64,000 nucleotides of DNA from Amycolatopsis vastitatis (GTDB taxonomy: Bacteria > Actinomycetota > Actinomycetes > Mycobacteriales > Pseudonocardiaceae): positions 62,001 to 126,000 of the forward strand of contig NZ_NMUL01000008.1 of NCBI RefSeq assembly GCF_002234595.1. Reading direction: 5' to 3'. The notes beneath the pieces were generated by a model. That model searched no databases and was not told the origin of the DNA. It was given only the letters and a program-made list of their open reading frames with translations. Of the stretch, positions 34,245 to 43,193 are shown one piece after another. Each line of letters opens with the position of its first letter. The first letter of the stretch is position 1. The translations under genes and the position numbers were made by a program.

Positions 34245-36329
34245 ATGAGATCGAGGGTGCTTTCTGCTGCGCTCAGCCTGGCCATCGGCCTGCTGGGCAC
34301 AGTCGCCGTCGCCACGCCGGCCTCGGCCGCCGCGGTCTGCGGTGACCAGCTCGTCGGCAACGGCGGGTTCGAGAGCGGCACCGCGCCGTGGACCCAGAGC
34401 AGCGGGGTCATCAGGGCCGCCACCAGCGCGGAACCCGCGCACGGCGGCACGATGGACGCCTGGCTGGGCGGCCACGGCAGCACGCACACCGACACCCTGT
34501 CCCAGTCGCTGACGCTCCCCGCCGGCTGCGCCTCGGCGACGCTGTCCTGGTGGTCGCACATCGACACCAAGGAGACGACGACCGGCACCGTCTACGACAA
34601 GCTGGTGGTGCAGGCGGGCTCCGACACCCTCGCGAGCTACTCGAACCTCGACAAGAACACCGGGTACGTCCAGCGCACCGTGGACGTGTCGCGCTACCTC
34701 GGCCAGACCGTGACGCTGAAGGTCACCGGCACCGAGGACTCGAGCCTGGCGACGAACTTCCTCCTCGACGACTTTTCGCTGACCACGACCGGCACGAGCA
34801 ACCCGCAGTCGCCGGTCGTCACCTCTCCGGGCGCCCAGTCCGGCGCCGTCGGCCAGGCCGTGGCGCTGCAGATCCAGGCGAGCGACCCGCAGGGTGACGC
34901 CCTGACCTACAGCGCGACCGGACTGCCCGCCGGCCTCGCGATCGGCGCCACCACGGGCAAGATCACCGGCACGCCGACCACGGCCGGAACGTCTTCGGCG
35001 ACCGTGACGGCGAAGGACCCGGCCGGCAACAGCGGCAGCGCGACCTTCGCCTGGACGATCTCACCGGCGCCCGCCGACTCCACCCGCACGCCCATCAACC
35101 CCGCATACACGGTGAGCCTGACCTCGAACACCGCGGGCGACACCTGGACCGGGCACCAGAGCGTCAGCTTCACCAACGGGTCGGCGACCGCGCTGCCCGA
35201 GGTGTACCTGCGGCTTTGGGACAACTACCACGGCTCCTGCCCGACGACGCCGATCACCGTCACGAACGTCACCGGCGGCACGCCGTCCGCACTCAGCGTG
35301 GACTGCACCGCGCTGAAGATCACGCTGCCCGCGCCGCTCGCCCAGGGCCAGTCGGCGACCATCGGGTTCGACCTCAAGATCGTCGTGCCCAGTGGTGCCG
35401 ACCGCTTCGGCCACGACGGCGCGTACAACATGATCGGCAACGCGCTCCCGGTGCTCGCGGTCCGCGACGGGGCCGGCTGGCACCTCGACCCGTACACGAA
35501 CAACGGCGAGTCGTTCTACTCGGTGATCAGCGACTTCGACGTCACGCTCGTGCACCCGGCGGCCCTGCTGACGCCGGCCACCGGCACGTCGACCGAGACG
35601 ACCAGCGGCACCACGACCACCACGCACGCGGTGGCGGGCAAGGTGCGGGACTTCGCGTGGGGCGCGGGGCCGTTCGCGAAGATCACCACCACGTCCGGCA
35701 AGGGTGTGCGGGTGAACGTCTACTCGGTGAGCGGCATCTCCACCAGCAGCGCGAACTCGATGCTGTCGCTGGCCGCCGACGCGGTCGACGTCCACGCCGG
35801 GCGGTTCGGCGACTACCCGTACGGTGAACTGGACGTGGTGCTGGACAACAACTTCTGGTTCGGCGGCATGGAGTACCCGGGCTTCGTGATGGACCTGGTG
35901 TCGAACGTGGCCCTGCCGCACGAGATCGCGCACCAGTGGTTCTACGGGATCGTCGGCGACGACGAGTACAACTCGCCCTGGCTCGACGAGAGCTTCACCG
36001 ACTACGCCACCGACCTCTACCGCGGGATCACCGGCAGCGGCTGCGGCATCACCTGGCAGTCGAGCGCGGAGAAGCTGACCAACTCGATGGCCTACTGGGA
36101 CGCGCATTCGTCCCGCTACTCCACGGTGGTCTACAACTACGGCAAGTGCACGCTGCACGACCTGCGACGGCTGATCGGTGACACGGCGATGGCGAACCTG
36201 CTGAAGTCGTACGCCCAGTCGCACTGGTACGGCGTGTCGACGACGGCCGAGTTCAAGGCCGCGGCGCAGGCGGCGGCCGGTTCGACCGACCTGACGTCGT
36301 TCTGGGCGTCGCACCGCGTGGAGGGCTGA
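34245..36329 (+). CDS. Secreted M1-family metallopeptidase with N-terminal adhesion-type domains
   Basis: 694 aa. A Sec signal peptide (residues 1-29, ending ASAAAV) is followed by a jelly-roll domain (GNGGFESG...W, about 32-180), then an immunoglobulin-like He_PIG domain (GLPAGLAIGATTGKITGTPTTAG, about 185-280). The gluzincin part follows, with GGMEYPG as the exopeptidase-type motif and HEIAHQWF (H559, E560, H563) spaced 18 residues from E582 in WLDESF, exactly the M1 zinc site. The C-terminal helical domain found in aminopeptidase N is short. It probably trims peptides outside the cell. Substrate range is unknown. Confidence 0.9.
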   Translation: MRSRVLSAALSLAIGLLGTVAVATPASAAAVCGDQLVGNGGFESGTAPWTQSSGVIRAATSAEPAHGGTMDAWLGGHGSTHTDTLSQSLTLPAGCASATLSWWSHIDTKETTTGTVYDKLVVQAGSDTLASYSNLDKNTGYVQRTVDVSRYLGQTVTLKVTGTEDSSLATNFLLDDFSLTTTGTSNPQSPVVTSPGAQSGAVGQAVALQIQASDPQGDALTYSATGLPAGLAIGATTGKITGTPTTAGTSSATVTAKDPAGNSGSATFAWTISPAPADSTRTPINPAYTVSLTSNTAGDTWTGHQSVSFTNGSATALPEVYLRLWDNYHGSCPTTPITVTNVTGGTPSALSVDCTALKITLPAPLAQGQSATIGFDLKIVVPSGADRFGHDGAYNMIGNALPVLAVRDGAGWHLDPYTNNGESFYSVISDFDVTLVHPAALLTPATGTSTETTSGTTTTTHAVAGKVRDFAWGAGPFAKITTTSGKGVRVNVYSVSGISTSSANSMLSLAADAVDVHAGRFGDYPYGELDVVLDNNFWFGGMEYPGFVMDLVSNVALPHEIAHQWFYGIVGDDEYNSPWLDESFTDYATDLYRGITGSGCGITWQSSAEKLTNSMAYWDAHSSRYSTVVYNYGKCTLHDLRRLIGDTAMANLLKSYAQSHWYGVSTTAEFKAAAQAAAGSTDLTSFWASHRVEG

Positions 36330-36374
36330 GAAATCCGGTTGGAGTTCCCCGTCCGTGTCCGCCACTGTGGGGAC

Positions 36375-37244
36375 ATGGACGGGGAACGCCTTTTCTGCGA
36401 CGTCGCGCTGGCGGAGCGGATCGAACGCGCCGAGGCCCGGTGGGTCGCCGACTGCAGCGACGCCGCGCGGGCACGACGCGGTGACACGGTGGGATTCGCG
36501 CGCCCGCTCGCCGGCGGAATCGCGAGCTTCGCCGAGGCGGGCTCCCCGTTCGACAAGGTCGCGGGTCTCGGCTTCGCCGGCGTGCCGGACGCCGATGCGC
36601 TCGACGAGCTCGAGCGGGCCTTCGCCGAGCTGGGCGCGCCGGTGCAGGTGGAGCTGTGCCACCTGGCGGACCCCGAGGTAGGGGCCTTCCTCACGGAGCG
36701 CGGCTACCGCCTGGAGTCGTACGAGAACGTCTTGGGCCGGCGGCTCGACGACGCCGTGGACGAGGTGAGCGGGGACGTCCGGCCGTGCCGGGACGACGAG
36801 CTGGAAGCGTGGCTGTCCGCCGTCGCCGACGCCTCCTTGGTCGTCGACACCGAAGGCCTGCCCTCCCACGAGGACTTCTCCCGCGAGACGCTCGTGACCG
36901 TGTTGCGGGACATGGCCGGGGTGCGGCGGTACCTCGCGGAGCGGGACGGCGACTTCGCCGGCGGCGCGAGTTTCCGCGTCACCGACGGGATCGCGCAGTT
37001 CGCCGGCGCCGCGACCGTGCCGGCCCACCGGCGCCGCGGCGTGCAGACGGCGTTGCTGCGCGCGCGGCTCGCGGCGGCGCGGGCGGCCGGGTGCGACCTC
37101 GCCATCGTCACCACGCTGCCGGGGACGAAGTCCCAGCAGAACGCGCAGCGGCAGGGGTTCGACCTGCTCTACGCCCGGGCGATCCTGGTGAAGGGCACCT
37201 CCGAGACGAGGTCTTCCGGGGCCGAGAGCCGCCAGGCCTCGTAG
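36375..37244 (+). CDS. GNAT family N-acetyltransferase
   Basis: 289 aa. The C-terminal half carries the acetyl-CoA fold: GGASFRVTDGIAQFAGAATVPAHRRRGVQTALLRARLAAAR, with the R/Q-x-x-G-x-G/A-type loop at RRRGVQ (about residue 222). The N-terminal half looks like a second, degenerate GNAT domain. The substrate is unknown. The final stretch (KGTSETRSSGAESRQAS) is polar and low in complexity. It is encoded opposite the 3' end of the convergent MmcQ gene, a 76-base overlap, which suggests a lost stop codon. Confidence 0.82.
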   Translation: MDGERLFCDVALAERIERAEARWVADCSDAARARRGDTVGFARPLAGGIASFAEAGSPFDKVAGLGFAGVPDADALDELERAFAELGAPVQVELCHLADPEVGAFLTERGYRLESYENVLGRRLDDAVDEVSGDVRPCRDDELEAWLSAVADASLVVDTEGLPSHEDFSRETLVTVLRDMAGVRRYLAERDGDFAGGASFRVTDGIAQFAGAATVPAHRRRGVQTALLRARLAAARAAGCDLAIVTTLPGTKSQQNAQRQGFDLLYARAILVKGTSETRSSGAESRQAS

Positions 37245-37525
37245 ACGAGTTCGGCGAGCTCGTCGGCCTCGATCCGGTCGAGGTACACGACCACCCAGCC
37301 GAACCCGCCCGCGGTGAACTGCACCTCGAACACGTCCGGCCGTTCCGAGACCAGCGCCAGCTGTTCGGAGATCGTCTGCTTGAGGCCGACGGTCCGGGTC
37401 CGCGGCCAGTAGTAGCCGAACCGCTTGCCCCGCACGCTGAACGACGAGTAGTCGCGGGCCTCCGACCGCTGGACCTCCGCCAGCGCGCCGAGCACGCGTT
37501 CGAACTCGTTCACCCGCACAGTCAC
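37169..37525 (-). CDS. MmcQ/YjbR-type protein
   Basis: 118 aa from GTG 37525, with GGGGAG five bases upstream. The small MmcQ/YjbR fold is indicated by RGKRFGYYWPRTRTVGLKQT, followed by hydrophobic strands (VFEVQFTAGGFGWVVVYLDRIEADELAELVYEAWRLSAP). Members are often called DNA-binding because of a CyaY-like fold; the function is not established. The last 25 codons overlap the convergent acetyltransferase gene on the other strand. The conserved C-terminal EAWRLSAP motif suggests this is the native end and the neighbour is the intruder. Confidence 0.8.
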   Translation of the reverse strand: MTVRVNEFERVLGALAEVQRSEARDYSSFSVRGKRFGYYWPRTRTVGLKQTISEQLALVSERPDVFEVQFTAGGFGWVVVYLDRIEADELAELVYEAWRLSAPEDLVSEVPFTRIARA

Positions 37526-37580
37526 GTTCGCTCCCCTGCTCTTCGGCGACCACCGTAGCGCGCCGGTACGGTGGGCGGAC

Positions 37581-38450
37581 ATGAGCGAGCCCGCGGCCCG
37601 GCTCACCGGGCACACCGTCTCGGAGACACGCCGGCTGTCCGGGGACCTCGCCGAGGCCGTCCTCGACGACGGCCGGGTGGTCGTGGTCAAACGCGGGCAC
37701 GGCCCCGGCGCGACCGCGGCCGAGGCGGCCGGCCTGCGCTGGCTGGCGACGGCATCAGCGGTGCCGGTGCCGTCCGTGCACGGTCAGGACGAGAACTGGC
37801 TGGTCATCGACCGCGTCCCGGCGGGACGGCCGTCCGCGGCGGCGGCCGAGCGGCTCGGGCGCGGCCTGGCGCGGCTGCACGCGGCCGGCGCCCCGGCGTT
37901 CGGGGCGGCTCCCCCGGGTGGCCCGGCCGAGGCCTGGATCGGCCGGGCGCCGATGGAGAACGTTCCCGGCGACGACTGGGCTTCGTGGTACGCCGAGTAC
38001 CGCGTGCTGCCCTACGTCCGGCGTGCGGTCGACGCGGGGACGTTCGGCCGCGCCGAGGCCGCGCTGTTCGAGCGCGCCTGCGGCAGGCTGCCGGCGTCGG
38101 CGGAACCCCCGTCGCGGCTGCACGGCGACCTGTGGAACGGCAACGTCCTGTGGGACGGCCGGGACGCCTGGCTCATCGACCCGGCCGCCCACGGCGGGCA
38201 CCGCGAGACCGACCTGGCGATGCTGCACCTGTTCGGCTGCCCGCACCTCGACCGCGTCGTGGCCGCGTACCAGGAGGTCAGTCCCCTGGCCGAGGGCTGG
38301 GCGGAGCGGATCGGTGTGCACCAGCTGTTCCCGCTGCTGGTGCACACCGTCCTGTTCGGACAGTCCTACGCCGGGCAGGCGGTGGCGGCGGCGCGTTCGT
38401 TCAGCAGTGGCCCAGCATCGTCTCCAGGGCCTTCTTCTCCGGGACGGTGA
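37581..38450 (+). CDS. Fructosamine kinase family protein
   Basis: 289 aa. A protein-kinase-like fold of the fructosamine-3-kinase family: VVVVKRGHG carries the ATP-binding Lys, SRLHGDLWNGNVLW is the catalytic loop with Asp and Asn, and LIDPAAHGGHRETDLAML is the metal-binding DPA segment. Such kinases phosphorylate Amadori products or ketosamines to remove glycation. The last 16 residues (SSGPASSPGPSSPGR) are low-complexity and lie antisense to the end of the convergent HNH gene, a 50-base overlap. They are probably a non-conserved extension. Confidence 0.88.
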   Translation: MSEPAARLTGHTVSETRRLSGDLAEAVLDDGRVVVVKRGHGPGATAAEAAGLRWLATASAVPVPSVHGQDENWLVIDRVPAGRPSAAAAERLGRGLARLHAAGAPAFGAAPPGGPAEAWIGRAPMENVPGDDWASWYAEYRVLPYVRRAVDAGTFGRAEAALFERACGRLPASAEPPSRLHGDLWNGNVLWDGRDAWLIDPAAHGGHRETDLAMLHLFGCPHLDRVVAAYQEVSPLAEGWAERIGVHQLFPLLVHTVLFGQSYAGQAVAAARSFSSGPASSPGPSSPGR

Positions 38451-39057
38451 TCGTCAGCCCGTAGTTGGCCTTCACGACGATCCAGTCGGTGGCGTAGGTG
38501 CACCAGTACGAGACGAGCGGCGGTTTCCACTGGTCGGGGGCCTTGTCGCTCTTCTGCTCGTTGACGTTGTCGGTGACGGCTTTCAGCTGCGGGCGCACGA
38601 GGTCGTTGGCGAACTGCTCGCGCCGCTGGCGGGTCCAGCTCTTCGCGCCGCTGATCCAAGCCTGCCCGAGCGGCACCATGTGGTCGATGTCCACATCGGT
38701 CGCTTTGTGCCAGGTCTCGCCGTCGTAGGGACTGACCCAGGTGCCGGACTTCGGAGCGCACTGCGCGTCGGTCTTGACGTCCTTGCCGTCGCGCTTGAGG
38801 ACCTGCTCGCGGGTGTCGCAGTTGGCATCGACCTTGTCCCAGTGCGGGAATTCGTCGCGAGAGTAGCCGTCCATGGTGCCGCGCACCGCGACCTTGAGCG
38901 CCGCCAGCTGCGTCTTCGCCTCGGCGGGCGAGATCGGCGCGGCGGCGGCCGTCCCCGGGGGCTGGGTGCCGGCGGCCACGTCATTCGGCACCTTGCAGCC
39001 GGAGAGGGAGGCGCCCGCGAGGACGGCCAAGAGGAGGAGCGCCCGGGTGCGCGGCAT
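38401..39057 (-). CDS. HNH endonuclease-type lipoprotein (DUF1524-like)
   Basis: 218 aa. A lipoprotein signal peptide ends at SGC (Cys21). The HNH-type core is VDIDHMVPLGQAWISGAKSW with downstream ANDL and LVSYWCTYATDWIVVKANYGLT, as in secreted actinobacterial DUF1524/HNH proteins. Six or more cysteines suggest disulfides outside the membrane. It may degrade external DNA for nutrition or competition. The ATG at 39057 follows a purine-rich AAAGGGG. The C-terminus overlaps the convergent kinase gene. Confidence 0.85.
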   Translation of the reverse strand: MPRTRALLLLAVLAGASLSGCKVPNDVAAGTQPPGTAAAAPISPAEAKTQLAALKVAVRGTMDGYSRDEFPHWDKVDANCDTREQVLKRDGKDVKTDAQCAPKSGTWVSPYDGETWHKATDVDIDHMVPLGQAWISGAKSWTRQRREQFANDLVRPQLKAVTDNVNEQKSDKAPDQWKPPLVSYWCTYATDWIVVKANYGLTITVPEKKALETMLGHC

Positions 39058-39151
39058 TGTGAACCCCTTTCACATCGACCGGGAGGTGCCCAGCGGACGC
39101 GCCGACGAAACGGTGCAGACGGCGTAGTTGACGCGAACCGATCGGGGCAGT

Positions 39152-40396
39152 TCAGGAGCCGTGGAAGACCTGCGCGACGAACACGGCGGCGATCACCCCG
39201 ACGGTGACGAGCAAGCCCAGGACGACGAGCAGCCCCCACGGCACCTGCCGGATCGGCCGCGGCCGGGGGAAGACGGCGGAAACGGGCCCGCGTGCCGGCG
39301 GGATCCAGGGACCGGGCTCGTCGTCGGCCGGAGCCGGCTCCGGGGGCACGGGGATCACGGCGGGCAGTTCCGGCAGCTTCGCGCGGGTGGGCAGCCGGGC
39401 CGGGAAACCGTCGGCGAGGAGGGCCGCCCGCGGCGGGGCGAGGTGCGCGAGGGAGAGGGCGTAGCAGGCGTCGAGGACGTCGTCGGCCGACCAGACGGTC
39501 CGCCACCGGTTGTGCTGCCCGATGATCCGCCGCAGACCACGCGGGTCGGCGAGGACGACCGGGACGGGCTCCGGTGCACGCCGGTGGAGCAGTGGCGCCG
39601 GCGGGTCGGGCTGCGGTTGCGCTGCCGAGTCGCTCGGGCTGAGCGACGACCGCGGCCGGTTCTCGCCTGAGCCCGGTGCTGGTTCGGCTCCGTCCCGTGC
39701 CGCCCCGCTCCCCTGCGGGTCCGCCGCAGGCTCACGCAGACCTTCCACCGGCTGGCTCCCGACCGAGCCCGACGCAGATTCGGCTCCGCCCCGCGCCGCC
39801 CCCGGCTCACTCCCCTGCGAGCCCGCCGCCGACTCACGCCCACGCAGACCATCCACCAACCGGCTCCCGACCGAGCCTGACGCCGGGCCGCCGTCCCGCG
39901 AATCCGCGACCGGCCGATCCTCGGCCAAGTCCGGAGCCGGCCCACCACCCCGCGCAGCCGCCTGCGGGACCACCGCGACCAGGCCCGTCACGTACCGGCC
40001 CCCGTCGTGACCGGCGAGCGCCCCCTTCGCCGCGGCGACCGCCGCCTCGGCTCGGGCGCCCGGGCCCGGCCACTCCGCCGGGCCCAGTTCCTGCGCCGCG
40101 ATGACCACCACGCCGCAGCGGGTGAACACCAGCGCGTCGACGAAGCGCGGTCCCAGGCGGCTCGGCAGGCTGATGCCGGCCAGTGCCAGGCCCGTCAGGT
40201 GATCCGGGCCCGGGCCCCACGACCGCAGCAGCCGCACGATGTGCTCCGCCGCCGCGGGGAGATCCCGGTCGTCGCCGGTGCGCTGGAGTGCCACGAGCAC
40301 GCCGGAACCTCCCAGGACGAGACGGCAAGCGCTGTCTCGACGGTAAGAGGCGGACCGGCCCTCACCCCAGCAGCCGAACGAGTGATCGAACACCAC
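39152..40396 (-). CDS. Low-complexity protein with a C-terminal membrane anchor
   Basis: 414 aa, not recognised. Residues 20-140 are folded-looking, with Leu/Val strands (GVLVALQ, ALVFTRCGVVVIAAQELG) that recall a small alpha/beta domain. Residues 150-250 are a Gly/Ser/Ala/Glu linker with imperfect repeats (SGSVGSRLVDGLRGRE and SGSVGSQPVEGLREP). A second structured part follows (GLRRIIGQHNRWRTVWSADDVLDACYALSLAHL). A single membrane helix (VPWGLLVVLGLLVTVGVIAAVFVAQVF) lies at the extreme C-terminus, so most of the protein would face the cytoplasm. The start may lie downstream of GTG 40396. Confidence 0.7.
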   Translation of the reverse strand: MVFDHSFGCWGEGRSASYRRDSACRLVLGGSGVLVALQRTGDDRDLPAAAEHIVRLLRSWGPGPDHLTGLALAGISLPSRLGPRFVDALVFTRCGVVVIAAQELGPAEWPGPGARAEAAVAAAKGALAGHDGGRYVTGLVAVVPQAAARGGGPAPDLAEDRPVADSRDGGPASGSVGSRLVDGLRGRESAAGSQGSEPGAARGGAESASGSVGSQPVEGLREPAADPQGSGAARDGAEPAPGSGENRPRSSLSPSDSAAQPQPDPPAPLLHRRAPEPVPVVLADPRGLRRIIGQHNRWRTVWSADDVLDACYALSLAHLAPPRAALLADGFPARLPTRAKLPELPAVIPVPPEPAPADDEPGPWIPPARGPVSAVFPRPRPIRQVPWGLLVVLGLLVTVGVIAAVFVAQVFHGS

Positions 40397-40435
40397 CGTG
40401 CGTAGCCACTGCCATGTCCACAGTGGACTCGCGGG

Positions 40436-42169
40436 CTACGGCCGCGGGGTGTTGCGCAGATTGGCCCGGGCCAGGTCGACCATCTTGCCGACACCGCCGT
40501 TGAGGACCGTCTTCGTCGCGCCCAGGGCGAACCCGCGGACCATCTCGCCGGTGATCCGCGGCGGGATCGACAGCGCGTTCGGGTCGGTCACCACCTCGAC
40601 CACCGCCGGGCCGGGGTGGGCGAACGCCTTCTCCAGCGCTCCGCGCACGTCGGCCGGGTCCTCGACGCGCTCCGCGAACACGCCGCAGGCGGCGGCGATC
40701 GCCGCGAAGTTCACCGGCGCGTGGTCGGTGCCGAAGTCCGGCAGGCCGTCGACCAGCATCTCCAGCTTCACCATCCCGAGCGTGGCGTTGTTGAACACCA
40801 CCACTTTCACCGGGACGTCGTAGGCGGGCAGCGTCAGCAGGTCGCCCATCAGCATCGCGAGCCCGCCGTCGCCCGACAGGGACACGACCTGGCGGCCGGG
40901 CTGGGAAAGCTGCGCGCCGATCGCGTGGGGCAGCGCGTTCGCCATGCTGCCGTGGCGGAACGAGCCGAGCACGCGGCGGCGGCCGTTCGGGGTCAGGTAG
41001 CGCGCGGCCCAGACGTTGCCCATGCCCGTGTCGACGGTGAACACCGCGTCGTCGTCAGCGACTTCGTCGAGGACCGATGCGACGTACTCGGGGTGGACCG
41101 GCCGCCGGTGCTCGATCTTCGTCGTGTACGCGCCGACGACCTTTTCCAGCTTCCGCACGTGCTCACGCAGCATCCGGTCGAGGAACCCGCGTTCGGTGCG
41201 CGGGCGCAGCAGCGGCAGCAAGGCGCGCAGCGTCTCCGTCACGTCTCCGTGCACCGCCAGGTCCAGCGGCGTCCGCCGGCCGAGGCGGGAGGCGTCGTGG
41301 TCGATCTGGACCGTCCGGGCCTGCGGGAGGAAGTTGTCGTACGGGAAGTCCGTGCCCAGCAACACGATCCGGTCGGCTTCGTGCATCGCGTCGTAGCAGG
41401 CGCCGTAGCCGAGCAATCCGCTCATGCCGACGTCGAACGGGTTGTCGTACTGGATCCACTCCTTGCCGCCGAGCGAGTGCCCGACCGGCGCGGCGAGCTT
41501 CTCCGCGAGCGCCATGACCTCGTCGTGCGCGCCGCGGACCCCCGCGCCCGCGAAGAGCATCACCTTCTCGCCCGAGTTCAGCAGATCCGCGAGTTCCTGG
41601 ACGGCCTCGGCCGGCGGCACCGCGGGCGACGGCGTGACCAGGGGAAGCCGCTCGGTCAGCGGGCCGGTCGCCTTGCGGTCGGCGAGGTCGCCCGGAATGG
41701 TCAGCACCGCGACGCCGCCCTTGCCGACGGCGGCCTGCGTGGCGATCCGCAGGAGCCGCGGCAGCTGCGCCGGGTCCGCCACGACCTCGCTGAAGTGGCT
41801 GCACTCGGCGAAGAGCCGGTCCGGGTGGGTCTCCTGGAAGAAGCCGGTGCCGATCTGGTTCGACGGGATGTGCGACGCGATGGCCAGCACCGGCGCGCCC
41901 GAGCGGTGCGCGTCGAACAGGCCGTTGATCAGGTGCAGGTTGCCCGGTCCGCAGCTGCCCGCGCACACCGCGAGCTTGCCGGTGACCTGCGCTTCGGCCG
42001 CCGCGGCGAAGGCGGCGGTCTCTTCGTGGCGTACGTGCACCCACTCGATGCCGTCGGTGCGGCGGACCGCGTCGACGATCGGGTTGAGGCTGTCGCCGAC
42101 GATGCCGTAGATGCGCTCGACGCCCGCGTCCAGCAGGGTCCTGACCAGTTGTTCTGCCACGGTAGCCAT
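40436..42169 (-). CDS. Thiamine-dependent pyruvate oxidase/dehydrogenase (PoxB type)
   Basis: 577 aa, close to the 572 aa of E. coli PoxB. The N-terminal domain has RIYGIVGDSLNPIVDAV and the catalytic-Glu region VRHEETAAFAAAAEA. The central domain is FAGAGVRGA and YDNFLPQA. The C-terminal thiamine-binding motif is SGDGGLAMLMGD...FNNATLGM. PoxB converts pyruvate to acetate and CO2, passing electrons to quinone. The membrane-binding tail of PoxB is not clearly conserved, so a cytosolic acetolactate-synthase-like activity cannot be excluded. The divergent LysR gene and the dyad in the 70-base gap point to its regulation. Confidence 0.87.
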   Translation of the reverse strand: MATVAEQLVRTLLDAGVERIYGIVGDSLNPIVDAVRRTDGIEWVHVRHEETAAFAAAAEAQVTGKLAVCAGSCGPGNLHLINGLFDAHRSGAPVLAIASHIPSNQIGTGFFQETHPDRLFAECSHFSEVVADPAQLPRLLRIATQAAVGKGGVAVLTIPGDLADRKATGPLTERLPLVTPSPAVPPAEAVQELADLLNSGEKVMLFAGAGVRGAHDEVMALAEKLAAPVGHSLGGKEWIQYDNPFDVGMSGLLGYGACYDAMHEADRIVLLGTDFPYDNFLPQARTVQIDHDASRLGRRTPLDLAVHGDVTETLRALLPLLRPRTERGFLDRMLREHVRKLEKVVGAYTTKIEHRRPVHPEYVASVLDEVADDDAVFTVDTGMGNVWAARYLTPNGRRRVLGSFRHGSMANALPHAIGAQLSQPGRQVVSLSGDGGLAMLMGDLLTLPAYDVPVKVVVFNNATLGMVKLEMLVDGLPDFGTDHAPVNFAAIAAACGVFAERVEDPADVRGALEKAFAHPGPAVVEVVTDPNALSIPPRITGEMVRGFALGATKTVLNGGVGKMVDLARANLRNTPRP

Positions 42170-42201
42170 ACCCCCAGCGTGGCCGCGCGCGACCGATGCG
42201 T

Positions 42202-42216
42202 CCAATGCCTGATTGG
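42202..42216. promoter_or_regulatory. LysR-type dyad between poxB-like and lysR genes
   Basis: CCAAT at 42202-42206 and ATTGG at 42212-42216 are separated by 5 bp, a perfect 15-bp dyad in the 70-base divergent gap. It sits 23 bases before the lysR start and is the natural binding site for the encoded LysR protein. Confidence 0.55.
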
Positions 42217-42239
42217 CTGAAAATCCATACACTGGAGAC

Positions 42240-43142
42240 ATGGACGTCCAGACGCTGCGGCTCTTCCGGGAGGTCGCCGGCGGCGCCACCGTCACGGAGA
42301 CCGCCGCGCGGGGGCACCTCACCCAGCCCGCGCTGTCGCGGGCCCTGCGGCGGCTCGAGCACGAGGCGGGCGCCGAGCTGTTCCGCCGGTCCGGGCGGGT
42401 GCTGCGGCTGACACCGGCCGGGCACGCCTTCAAGCGGCACGTCGACCTCGTGCTCGACCAGCTCGACCAGGGCCTGCGCGAAGTCGGCGAGATCGTCGCG
42501 CCGGGCACCGGGGTCGTGCCGCTGGCCTTCCTGCACACGTTCGGCACCTGGCTCGTGCCCGCCGTGCTGAGCGGGTTCCTGCGCGAACACGCGAACACCC
42601 GCTTCGAACTGCGGCAGCACGGCGAGGCCGGGCTCGAGGCGGAACTCCTCGAAGGCACCGCGGACCTCGTCATCACCAGCGGCGACCCCCGGCACCCCCA
42701 GCTGCACTGGTCCCGGCTGCTCATCGAGCCGCTGCGGCTGGCCGTGCCGCCGCGCCACCGGCTCGCCGGGCGCCGCCGGGTCCGCCTCGCCGACGTCGCG
42801 GACGAAACCTTCATCCTCCTGCGGCCCGGCTACGCCCTGCGCGAAACGACCGAGCGGCTGTGCGCCGAGGCGGGGTTCGCGCCGCGCATCGGGTTCGAAG
42901 GCGACGAGGTCGAGACCTTGCGCGGGCTCGTCACCGCCGGGCTCGGCGTGTCCGTGCTGCCGCTGCCGCACACCGCGGCGTTCCCGGCGCCGCACCTCGA
43001 ACTGACCGATGTGGACGCTGCCCGCGACATCGGGCTCGCCTGGGCAGCGGGGCGAAATCTCCCACCGCCCAGCGAAACCTTCCGGCGGCACGTACTCGAC
43101 ACGGTGCCCGCCGAGTTCGACCGTCCACAAGGGACGATGTGA
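42240..43142 (+). CDS. LysR-family transcriptional regulator
   Basis: 300 aa. The winged helix is MDVQTLRLFREVAGGATVTETAARGHLTQPALSRALRRLEHEAG (residues 1-42), followed by a linker helix and the substrate-binding domain (PLAFLHTFGTWLVPAVLSGFLREH, DLVITSGDP, LGVSVLPL). It resembles the group that includes YwbI/GltC-type regulators in length and order. The effector is unknown. The ATG at 42240 is directly preceded by GGAGAC. Divergence from the PoxB-type gene and the shared dyad suggest it controls that gene and itself. Confidence 0.9.
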   Translation: MDVQTLRLFREVAGGATVTETAARGHLTQPALSRALRRLEHEAGAELFRRSGRVLRLTPAGHAFKRHVDLVLDQLDQGLREVGEIVAPGTGVVPLAFLHTFGTWLVPAVLSGFLREHANTRFELRQHGEAGLEAELLEGTADLVITSGDPRHPQLHWSRLLIEPLRLAVPPRHRLAGRRRVRLADVADETFILLRPGYALRETTERLCAEAGFAPRIGFEGDEVETLRGLVTAGLGVSVLPLPHTAAFPAPHLELTDVDAARDIGLAWAAGRNLPPPSETFRRHVLDTVPAEFDRPQGTM

Positions 43143-43193
43143 GAATTCCCTTACCACCAGGCATCATCGCCCCCGGTGTGCGAGGGTGGGGGT

